DNA from: Myxococcus stipitatus
GTDB taxonomy: Bacteria; Myxococcota; Myxococcia; Myxococcales; Myxococcaceae
Reading direction: 5' to 3'
Length of the DNA stretch: 64,000 nt
Assembly: GCF_038561935.1 (NCBI RefSeq)
Contig: NZ_CP102770.1
Location: 7,564,001-7,628,000, forward strand
Shown: positions 9,701 to 16,678 of the stretch, piece after piece
How the letters are laid out: every line of letters begins with the position of its first letter
Position numbering within the stretch: the first letter of the stretch is position 1
Notes under the pieces: model-generated
Database searches by the model: none
What the model saw: only the letters and a program-made list of their open reading frames with translations
Told to the model about the DNA's origin: nothing
Made by a program: the position numbers and the translations under genes

Positions 9701-10912
9701 CGGGTCTCCGGTGACGGGGTCCTCGCCCAGGATGGCCTTCAGCAAGTCGTAGCCGCGCGTGCCCTCCGCCAGCCGTCCCAGCGGGCGCAGGATGGCGTCC
9801 TTGATGAACTTGATGATGCCGGTGATGAGCCCCTTGCCGAAGCTGATGATGCGGTCGATGGGCTCGGTGAAGATGCGCTTGGCGCGCTCCCAGACGCCGC
9901 CCAGGTCGAAGATGTCCGACCAGCTCAGCGAGTCGAGGAAGCGGTCGATGCCGTCCTTGATGAGCCGGCCCGTCATCCCCAGGGAGCTGATCTGCTGCTC
10001 CACCCAGGCGCCCACCTTCTCGAAGACGCCGTGGTTGTCCAACGCCTGCGTGATGAGATTGCCGCCAGGGATGAACTCGACGATGGCGCGCAGGATGTTC
10101 GCCGCGCTGCGGTCCACGCGGCTCATGTTGATGGGGTTGACTCCCAGGATGATGGTGAACATCCGGAAGCCGGGGATGTTGTAGGCCTTGTCCGCGAAGT
10201 AATCGAGCGCGTCGCTGATGCCCAGGCGCTGGACCTGAGGCGCCGACTGCTGCGTCACGGTGACGTCCTCGCTGCGCTGGACGGTGGCCTGCTGGGGCGC
10301 GGCGCCCTGCTGGATGGTGTGGGTGAGCTCGTGCGCGATGAGCTCCTGGCCCTCCGAGCTGTCCGGGCGGTAGCGGTCCTTGCCGAAGTAGATTTGATTG
10401 CCCACCGTGAAGGCCTGGGCGTTGAGCTGACGGCTCAGCTGCGCGGCCTTGGAGCCGGTGTGGATGCGCACGCCGCTGAAGTCCGCCTTGAAGCGCGGCT
10501 CCATGAAGCGGCGGACGCTCAGCGGCAACGGCGCTCCCGAGGAGCTGCTGTTGGCGATGTCCGCCGCGACGTTGGAGGCCACGTTGGGCTGGCCCTCGGC
10601 CTTGCGCTGCATCATCCCCACCGCCTCCGCGAACCGGGCGACGTGGGGTGACTTCATGCCGCCGCGGCGGCCGTCCTTGAGCTTCTCGTCCAGGGCCGGC
10701 TTGCGCTGGACACCCAGCTCACCGCCCGAGGCCATCACGGTGGGCTCGGGCGCGCCCATGCGCATGACCTTCTTCGCCGTGGACTCGGCCTCCACCTCCG
10801 CGGAGTCCTTGGGCGAGGACACCCGGAGCGTGCTCTGCGCGACGGGATGCGCCGCGGGGGCCGGAGTCGTCGTCGCGGCGCGATTCACCGTCTTCTGCTG
10901 GGCGGTTTCCAT
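6749..10912 (-). CDS. DUF4157-domain eCIS-associated protein, candidate cargo/toxin
   Basis: A 1387-aa protein, last gene of the eCIS operon. Residues 1-125 are disordered and Ala/Ser/Pro-rich. The DUF4157 domain (about 127-205) contains FSGVRIHTG and the zincin-like motif HELTH (194-198) followed by IQQG. Residues about 230-800 form a long series of amphipathic and hydrophobic helices with many Gly and Pro, which could be membrane-interacting. The C-terminal 500 residues look globular (FELRMDPPV, DLVFDLRGS, RRVIASIEANG) and match no family I know. DUF4157 is strongly enriched in eCIS loci, where such proteins are cargo or cargo-associated. ATG 10912 lies three bases after the ATPase stop, indicating co-expression. 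Assignment as payload is inference; the HELTH motif may be structural or a self-cleaving protease. Confidence 0.85.
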   Translation of the reverse strand: METAQQKTVNRAATTTPAPAAHPVAQSTLRVSSPKDSAEVEAESTAKKVMRMGAPEPTVMASGGELGVQRKPALDEKLKDGRRGGMKSPHVARFAEAVGMMQRKAEGQPNVASNVAADIANSSSSGAPLPLSVRRFMEPRFKADFSGVRIHTGSKAAQLSRQLNAQAFTVGNQIYFGKDRYRPDSSEGQELIAHELTHTIQQGAAPQQATVQRSEDVTVTQQSAPQVQRLGISDALDYFADKAYNIPGFRMFTIILGVNPINMSRVDRSAANILRAIVEFIPGGNLITQALDNHGVFEKVGAWVEQQISSLGMTGRLIKDGIDRFLDSLSWSDIFDLGGVWERAKRIFTEPIDRIISFGKGLITGIIKFIKDAILRPLGRLAEGTRGYDLLKAILGEDPVTGDPVPRTADTLIGGFMKLIGQEEVWNNLKQSNAVARAWAWFQGAMGALMGFVREIPGLFVRAFTSLELMDIVLLPRAFSKVASVFGGFIGRFISWAGEAVWNLLEIIFAVVAPGVMPYLKKAAATFRTILRNPIGFIGNLVRAGIMGFRQFSTNFLTHLRASLIGWITGAMGGAGIYIPQGLTLPEVLKFVLSVLGLTWQNIRQKLVRAVGEPAVRTMETAFDLVVTLVTQGPAAAWQKILESLTNLRDMVMEQIMSFVKDRVVQAAITRLLTSLNPAGAFIQAIIAIYNTVMFFVERLRQISQVAASFIDSLAAIASGALAPAASRVERTMAGMLTLVISFLARIAGLGRVSDAVTGVINRVRQPIDRGLDRVVEWIIAQARRLGRFIAQAGLPQDPAERLRLGMAAAVTAVNRFAGRRVGMAVLNPLLSAIRMRYGFQTLTVVPAQRRWDVQGQVNPSARQNTNALNETVPASEAFRYRIKTEPGVVQTARVGQSRGGQLSGPASARSPRGYIGNTPVSLGGPQPASIATQYLSAFGSPQEAGQRFSLVVAVNAVDDLAGRNVAEVTRRASGGAGAAYPWAVFGLMWRPRWADRETGAEAASVADVRRVYNDAQLTPPASRAAAEAEEARNRSNAAIIPYGALRTQLLQSGETSSFRAGLLRRADTVFVHVSDPDTVNFNPAREGAGAGGNEALFQRFDRILNAMVRDVGPRSRRGRRQSDGGAPIVATGGYEFELRMDPPVTGQTGDLRTRLSGQLDMAVRQAMASVDPRSVYFPEPNLLIQLTPQTLRASFGPGRYESRRVIASIEANGARPDLVFDLRGSVATGAQRFEISVEGTSLRSTWGQMDDLSDPELRAMLTSAQSHAHQFVWARQVAASYGLPPQTALNPLNALWARYFPVSSLLCGYSVTSLKRNVVGDRFTSMSGYGQVDDIRQQLVLSIARRETPTEEHRQLANRIIEIARQGGLGLGRALAEMFRRSSSGG
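6753..6773. repeat. Perfect 9-bp hairpin in the last codons of the eCIS operon
   Basis: An inverted repeat, 6753-6761 with 6765-6773 and a 3-base loop, sits in the final RSSSGG codons of the DUF4157 gene and next to the convergent lipoprotein end. It could end transcription from the plus strand or protect the eCIS mRNA 3' end. No T run follows on either strand, so a codon-bias coincidence is possible. Confidence 0.3.
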
Positions 10913-10915
10913 GGC

Positions 10916-12295
10916 CTAGAGCGACCGCCCTTCCTTCAAGAGCTCGCGACGAAGCCCCTCCTCCACGTCCTCGAGCAGGATGGTGTTTCCGCCCCGGCCC
11001 AGCGCCTTGAGCGAGGAGTACCGGACGACGTTCATGATGGTGCCGCCCGCGACGTCGAACCGCTCCGCGAGGCGGGCCAGGTCGATGCGCGCCTCCAGCT
11101 TCGCCTTCCCGGGGAAGGCCTCCTTCCACAGGCGCAGGCGCTCACCTGGCCTGGGCACGGGGAACTGCACCACCGACTGGAAGCGACGGACGAAGGCGTC
11201 GTCGATGTTGGCCTTGAAGTTCGAGGCGAGGATGACGACGCCGTCGAACTCCTCGATGCGCTGGAGGAGGAAGCTGATCTCCTGGTTGGCGTAGCGGTCG
11301 TGCGAGTCATCCACGCGCGTCCGCTTGCCGAAGAGCGCGTCGGCCTCGTCGAAGAAGAGAATCCACCGCTTGTGCTCGGCCAGGTCGAACACGCGCCCGA
11401 GGTTCTTCTCCGTCTCGCCGATGTATTTCGAGACGACCATGCTCAGGTCGACCTTGTAGACGTCACAGCCGCAGTGCTTGCCCAGCAGGCACGCGGACAG
11501 CGTCTTCCCCGTCCCCGGAGGCCCGTAGAAGAGGCTGGTGAAGCCCGGGCGCAGCTTGTGCCCCATGCCCCAGTCGCGCAGCAGCTCGCGGCCGTGCAGC
11601 ACCCAGCTCTTCACCTCTTCGAGCTGCTCCAGGGTGCTCTGCGGCAGGACCAGGTCCTTCCAGTCGAGCTCGGTCTGGATGAGCCGCGCCGGGAAGTCGC
11701 TGTTGAAGGTGGGCTTTCGCTCCAGGCCCGTGGTGAAGCGGTGCAGGTACTCGCGCGAGAGCGTCAGCACGCCGCCCAGCTGGGACTCGCCGGCCGCCAC
11801 GGGGGACAGGTGCAGCACGTTGTTGCGCGCGAGGAAGTGGTCACCCTCGAACAGGCGCGTCGCCTCGAAGCGCGCGGTCAGGTCGTCGCCCGACAGCAGG
11901 AAGGCCGCGGTCTCTCCCGTGGGGATGAACCCGCCGTGGTTGGCGCCGTGCGCGCCTCCGAACTCCGTGAAGCCGCGCTGGGTGGCCTCGTTGCGCGTCC
12001 ACAACACGTCGAGCAGCTGCGGCCGGACATGCGGCAGCAGCGCGAGCAGGAGGATGAGCCGCTGCGGCGGCGGCACCTGGTGCTGCTGGATGAACGACGC
12101 ATACGGCGAGCGGCTCCCGTCGAGTGACGGAGGCGGCAGGGCCCTGGGGTCCGGGTGCGGCTCCGCTCCCGAGCCGAAGTAGGACTTGAGCCGGGCATCG
12201 AGGAACCGCGCGAACCACTCGAACTCGCGCTCGAGGTCCTTCGCGTTGTCCGTCAGTGCGTCGGCCATTCCGTGAAGATTGGTTGTCTCATCCAT
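10916..12295 (-). CDS. AAA+ ATPase of the eCIS (Afp15-like)
   Basis: A 459-aa protein whose C-terminal half is a classical AAA module: Walker A GPPGTGKT (about residue 257), Walker B ILFFDEAD, a sensor-1 region ILASN and an arginine-finger region DAFVRRF. The N-terminal half is specific to eCIS ATPases. In Afp/PVC loci this ATPase is needed for cargo loading or particle assembly rather than sheath recycling. The start at 12295 (MDETTNL) overlaps the tape-measure gene end by 43 bases and has GGTGA upstream; MADALTD at 12268 is an alternative. The frame stays open to 13039 but that part is a shadow of the neighbouring gene. Confidence 0.9.
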   Translation of the reverse strand: MDETTNLHGMADALTDNAKDLEREFEWFARFLDARLKSYFGSGAEPHPDPRALPPPSLDGSRSPYASFIQQHQVPPPQRLILLLALLPHVRPQLLDVLWTRNEATQRGFTEFGGAHGANHGGFIPTGETAAFLLSGDDLTARFEATRLFEGDHFLARNNVLHLSPVAAGESQLGGVLTLSREYLHRFTTGLERKPTFNSDFPARLIQTELDWKDLVLPQSTLEQLEEVKSWVLHGRELLRDWGMGHKLRPGFTSLFYGPPGTGKTLSACLLGKHCGCDVYKVDLSMVVSKYIGETEKNLGRVFDLAEHKRWILFFDEADALFGKRTRVDDSHDRYANQEISFLLQRIEEFDGVVILASNFKANIDDAFVRRFQSVVQFPVPRPGERLRLWKEAFPGKAKLEARIDLARLAERFDVAGGTIMNVVRYSSLKALGRGGNTILLEDVEEGLRRELLKEGRSL

Positions 12296-13923
12296 GGCAG
12301 CTTCACCGTGCCGATTCCCCACGGAATGGCCCCCAGCAGGACATCGAAGGCCTGTGACTCCACGCGGAGCAGCAGGCCGTGTTCTTGTTCGCGCACGAAG
12401 CCCCGGCGTCGCAGGAACGAACCGCGCAGTCCCTGCACCGAGGTGTTCTTCAGCGCCTTCCAGTGTTCGATGACGGCCTGAACCAGCGCGTCCGCCTCTT
12501 CGTGGTCCGAGGGCCGCAGCAGCCCGCTGGAGACCGGCAGGTGCGCATCGAGCTTCAGGCCGAGCAGCAGCTTGATGAAGTCCAGCTCGAACTCGTGGAC
12601 CTCCGCCTCCCCCATGGCCAGCAGGTGGAGCAGCGCGGCGGCGCGAGGCAGCTTGTCCGCGGGGAGCTCCGGCCGCTTCGCCTCCTTGACGCCGGTGCTC
12701 TCGAAGAAGCGAGAGAGGTACGGGTGCAGGAGCAGCAACCCCGCGTGGCTCACCGACAGGAGGAAGGGCTCCGCCTCCGCGCCCGCTTCCGGTGGGCGGG
12801 CCGCGACACGGAGCGCCTCCTTCGCGTGAGCCGCGTCCGGAGGTGACTCGGCGCGCTCGGGAGAGAGGGGCTCGCGAGGAGGCATGGCCAGCGGTGTGGC
12901 CTCGTTGAGGAGCGGCGCCTCCGTCAGCGCCATCCAGCGTCGGAACAGCGAGCCCGCCGGCTCCGGGAGTCTCGAGGTCAGCGCCTCCGCGGTCCGGCCC
13001 TGGGAATCTCCCACCGCGCGCACGAGGTGCGTCACCCACTCTTGTGTGGAAGCCACCTCGGGCCCGGAGCGGCTCGCGGACAGGAGCACCGAGGCGAGCA
13101 GCAGCCGCGCGTCGCGGGAGAGCTCCGGCGTGGCCTCGCCGCTCAGCGCCGCGATGGCCCGGGCCACTTCAGCGCCCCAGTCACCCTTCGCGAGCCCGGT
13201 GGCGAGGACAGTCCATTCCTCGACGGAGAGCAGCTGGAGCAGGCGGAAGGAGAAGGCCACCGCACCGGCGTCGAGCCCTGTCTTTGAGACAGGACGCCTG
13301 CGCAGGTGTTCGAGCGCCTCGGCGGCCTCCAGCCTCAGCGTCTCCAGGACCTGCTCCCGCTCCAGTCCCGACAGGGCCCAGGGCAGCGAGCCCGTCTCCA
13401 GGTAGTGGCTCCGAAGCCGCCAGCGCCCCGCCGAGCCTGGCTCCCCGTTCAGGGCCTCCGCGCGTCCGGTGAGGCCGCCTTCGACGGCGCCTCGCCCCAT
13501 GCCGCCCTGCTGAAGCCCCTGCCCGAGTCCTCGCATCTCCGCGACGTCGCGCGAGCCTCGGGCCCCCGTCGTCTTGCCTTCACGTCCCGCGACGCCCCCA
13601 GGCGCCTCCGTCCGTTCTCCCATCGCCCCCACGGCCCCGCGACGGACCGCCTGGCCCAGCTGCTCCCGCACCTGCTGGTAGAGCAGCTCGGGCAGCCGCT
13701 CCACGAGCCCCTCCAGGCCAGGGATGCTCAGGTGAAGCTCCAGCCTGGACAGATGAACGACGCCGTCCCCGGGCGCGACCTCGTCGAAGGCGCGCTCGAA
13801 GGCGGGCAGGAGCACGCCCTCCAGCTCGTCGCGCACCTGCTGGCGCGCGGCGAAAGCCTCCTCCGAGGTCCGCGTCTGGACCCGCCACCGTTGCCGGCGA
13901 ATCCTGTGGGGGAGCGGCGCCAT
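12253..13923 (-). CDS. eCIS tape-measure-family protein (Afp14-like)
   Basis: A 556-aa protein whose N-terminus (HRIRRQRWRVQ, then LPAFERAFDEVAPGDGVVHL) matches the contractile injection system tape-measure family, whose members set tube length in Afp-type particles. The middle is rich in Ala, Glu and Arg helices and the C-terminus includes LLHPYLSRFFESTGV and FIKLLLGLKL, which are also typical of the family. ATG 13923 is four bases after the stop of the upstream gene. The order next to the AAA ATPase is conserved in eCIS loci. The family call is good; the length-setting role comes from Afp and is inferred here. Confidence 0.82.
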   Translation of the reverse strand: MAPLPHRIRRQRWRVQTRTSEEAFAARQQVRDELEGVLLPAFERAFDEVAPGDGVVHLSRLELHLSIPGLEGLVERLPELLYQQVREQLGQAVRRGAVGAMGERTEAPGGVAGREGKTTGARGSRDVAEMRGLGQGLQQGGMGRGAVEGGLTGRAEALNGEPGSAGRWRLRSHYLETGSLPWALSGLEREQVLETLRLEAAEALEHLRRRPVSKTGLDAGAVAFSFRLLQLLSVEEWTVLATGLAKGDWGAEVARAIAALSGEATPELSRDARLLLASVLLSASRSGPEVASTQEWVTHLVRAVGDSQGRTAEALTSRLPEPAGSLFRRWMALTEAPLLNEATPLAMPPREPLSPERAESPPDAAHAKEALRVAARPPEAGAEAEPFLLSVSHAGLLLLHPYLSRFFESTGVKEAKRPELPADKLPRAAALLHLLAMGEAEVHEFELDFIKLLLGLKLDAHLPVSSGLLRPSDHEEADALVQAVIEHWKALKNTSVQGLRGSFLRRRGFVREQEHGLLLRVESQAFDVLLGAIPWGIGTVKLPWMRQPIFTEWPTH

Positions 13924-13927
13924 GGGC

Positions 13928-16642
13928 CTAGACGCCCTTCATCGTCATCATGTTGGTGATGACCGACGCCAGCATGGGCTTGCCCGCCGTGCTCACCTTC
14001 TGGAGCCCGCTCTTCGCGGTCCTCAGCCGGGACGAGTCGAGCTTCATCATCTGCTGACCCGCCTCGGTCAGCGCCTTGTACTCGGCGCTGCCGACGGCGA
14101 CGTCCTTGCCCGACGACGAGACCGTCCGCGCGGTGGTGGAGATGGCCGCCGCCAGCTCCTGCTGCGCCAGGGTAAGGTCGGCGCGCAGGCGCGTCTTCAC
14201 CGCCTCGGTGATGCCCGGCTCGAGCAGCTGGTTGCGCACGAAGTCCACGCGCTGGCTCGTCATCTCCAGCTCGCGCAGGTTCATGTCCAGGTAGTTCGTC
14301 GGAATCCGGGTGGGCGCCTCGGTCAGCGAGGGGCTCTTGACGATGATTTCGAAGGACTCCTTGATGCCCCGGAAGTAGTCCTCCGTCGGCTTGATGACCT
14401 CCATGATCCTCGGGTCGACGGCCTCCTGGCGGAAGATGTCCAGCCGCTCCCTCACGTACTTCTGGACGGGCGGCAGGACCTTGATGCCGTTGTTGACGAT
14501 CCACCCGGGCTTGATGTCCGGCCGGGGCAGCGGCTTCTCGTCCACCACCTGCTCGGCGGGCTCGGGGCAGTGGTAGGACAGCATGAAGTCCGCGACCACC
14601 GTGTTCGTGAGGTCGTAGACGAGGACGAACGTGCCGCCTCTCACCACTCCGGCGAAGTGCTCGGCGCCCGGGTTGTCGGTGAGGAACTTGTTGAAGAGCA
14701 GCTTGTCGTCCTCGCCGCCCTCCCAGAGGGAGATCTCCTCATCCAGCCAGTCGAGCCACCAGTGGTGCGGGTTGCCGATGTACGCATCGAACGGCGTGAC
14801 GAACTCGGTCTTCACCGCGTTGCCCAGCTCGTACTTGAACTCGCCGGCGGCCTGCATCGCATCACGCATGTCCGCCTTCAGCACCGCCTTGTTCGTCTGG
14901 TAGTCCCCATACTGCTTCACCAGCTGCGCCCTGGCGCCCGTGGCCTTGGCCTGGACGGCGGTGCTCTTCTGCGTCGCCGTCTCCTTCACCGTGCGCGCGG
15001 GCGTCCCCTGCCCGTCCTCGGGGATGTCCCGGACCTGGCCCAGGTCCACCGCGGTGAACACCTGGTTCTTGAAGGTGGTGCTGAAGGAGATGACGTCGTC
15101 CATCTGGTGCGACAGCTCCTGGCGCACCATGTGGTGGAGCCGGTGCATGTCCGTGTAGCGCCGGCGCTTGCGCGGCAGCCGCGTGCGGTCCGTGCCCAAC
15201 ATGATGGAGCGCACGATGAAGGGCAGGTTCCGGTTGCGAATCTCCGTCTGGAGCGCCGCCGTCACCGTGTCCACGTTGCCGCCCAGGTGCCCCTCGATGC
15301 GGAAGAACGGGAAGCGCCCCAGCTGCGCGGTGAGGGGGCTGGCCGCCGCGCCCTGCGCGTTGTACTGGGCCGCGTTGTAGGAGTAGTTCGTCGCCTCCGC
15401 GCCCCGCTTGCTGCGCGCGTAGCTCCAGGTCCGGTGGATGTTCGCGTCGTAGTAGTAGGGGATGGCGCGCTCCTCCAGGCTCTGGTCCTCGAAGAGGCTG
15501 GGGGTGACCCGCACCGGCAACGTGCCCGTGGGCAGCACGAAGGTGGTGATGAGCGCGTGGAGCTTCTGCGCCAGGAAGCGCGCGTGACGCAGCTGCTCCG
15601 TCGTCGCGCTGACCGCGGGCGCCGGGTAGTACCCCGTCCGGTCCTCCGGCGCGCTGGCCGCCACGCCGCCGAGCAACAGGTGCTTGGGGAAGGCGCTCAC
15701 GTCGGGGCAGCAGACCGTCGTCTCGCCGAAGAGCTGCTCGCGGAACGCCTCGTGCGTCTCCACCACGTCCTTGAGGAAGCCGTAGTAGTACTGGATGCCC
15801 GTGCCCGTCGCGGCGAAGGACATCTGGAGCGAGGCCAGCCGCTCGAGCCAGAGGGGCGTCGGGTCGCCCTGGGGGAACAGGTCCGCGAGGAAGCCCGCGC
15901 AGTTCGCGTAGATGCGAGGCAGCGCGCCCAGCAGCTTCGTGTGGATGCTGTTGCAGGCGGCGCGGTACACCACCGCCAGGTCGTTCAGCGACGCGGCGGC
16001 GGTGATGGACGGCCGGTCCGCGACCACGGGCGTCAGCGCACGGGCCGCGCGGTCCGGCGTCGTGAAGGTCTCCTTGAGGCGCGAGACATTCGGCCGGTCG
16101 AGGAGCAGGACCTTGGGCGTGTTCACCACCGTCTTGCCCAGGTTGTCGCAGTCGGTGCCCGAGCAGATGTCCTCGTCCGCCTCGTAGCTCTCCACCAGCA
16201 GCGCGGCCACCATGGTGCCCAGCGTCCGCTGGGTGCGGGAGGAGAACTCGCCCAGCGGGTAGACATTGCCCGGGGCCTGCGCGCCCTCGCGGACCAGCTC
16301 GAACAGCGCGATGCGCGCGGGTCCGACGCCGAAGGGCGTGTAGTCCGGCGCCGCCACGTCATATTCCTTGAAGCGGTCGAACACGGCATGGGCGGACAGC
16401 CGGGCGAGGTCGCCGTCCGTCGTCACGCCCACGCCTCGCGTCACCGTCACGCGGTTGGCGGCGAGGGACACCTGCAGACCGCAGGAGATGCCCACGCCCG
16501 AAAGGCTCACCCGTGTCAGCCGCTCCTGGTCGTCCAGATAGCTGGAGACACTGTTGAGCTGCTTCTCGGTCAGGACCTGGTCCTTCTCGAAAACGGTGTA
16601 GCCGGAGGAAATGCTGCTCAAGTTGATGAGTGCTTGCGCCAT
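13928..16642 (-). CDS. Large eCIS-associated protein of unknown function
   Basis: A 904-aa protein between the baseplate genes and the tape-measure gene. Residues 20-50 hold LTEKQLNSVSSYLDDQERL, then LSGVGISCGLQV, after which comes a beta-rich stretch (to about 130) reminiscent of phage structural proteins. The middle is Tyr-rich with long helical parts, and the end (about 780-900) is helical with many Lys and Gln. No signal peptide or clear transmembrane helix is visible. I do not recognise a named domain. Position and size fit a fibre, a baseplate extension or a particle-assembly factor; no typical Afp13-like fibre gene exists elsewhere in the cluster. It is separated by 36 bases from the upstream gene. 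Confidence 0.7.
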   Translation of the reverse strand: MAQALINLSSISSGYTVFEKDQVLTEKQLNSVSSYLDDQERLTRVSLSGVGISCGLQVSLAANRVTVTRGVGVTTDGDLARLSAHAVFDRFKEYDVAAPDYTPFGVGPARIALFELVREGAQAPGNVYPLGEFSSRTQRTLGTMVAALLVESYEADEDICSGTDCDNLGKTVVNTPKVLLLDRPNVSRLKETFTTPDRAARALTPVVADRPSITAAASLNDLAVVYRAACNSIHTKLLGALPRIYANCAGFLADLFPQGDPTPLWLERLASLQMSFAATGTGIQYYYGFLKDVVETHEAFREQLFGETTVCCPDVSAFPKHLLLGGVAASAPEDRTGYYPAPAVSATTEQLRHARFLAQKLHALITTFVLPTGTLPVRVTPSLFEDQSLEERAIPYYYDANIHRTWSYARSKRGAEATNYSYNAAQYNAQGAAASPLTAQLGRFPFFRIEGHLGGNVDTVTAALQTEIRNRNLPFIVRSIMLGTDRTRLPRKRRRYTDMHRLHHMVRQELSHQMDDVISFSTTFKNQVFTAVDLGQVRDIPEDGQGTPARTVKETATQKSTAVQAKATGARAQLVKQYGDYQTNKAVLKADMRDAMQAAGEFKYELGNAVKTEFVTPFDAYIGNPHHWWLDWLDEEISLWEGGEDDKLLFNKFLTDNPGAEHFAGVVRGGTFVLVYDLTNTVVADFMLSYHCPEPAEQVVDEKPLPRPDIKPGWIVNNGIKVLPPVQKYVRERLDIFRQEAVDPRIMEVIKPTEDYFRGIKESFEIIVKSPSLTEAPTRIPTNYLDMNLRELEMTSQRVDFVRNQLLEPGITEAVKTRLRADLTLAQQELAAAISTTARTVSSSGKDVAVGSAEYKALTEAGQQMMKLDSSRLRTAKSGLQKVSTAGKPMLASVITNMMTMKGV

Positions 16643-16678
16643 ATCGCTTGCTCCCGACGAGCCTTCTCGGTCCCGCTC

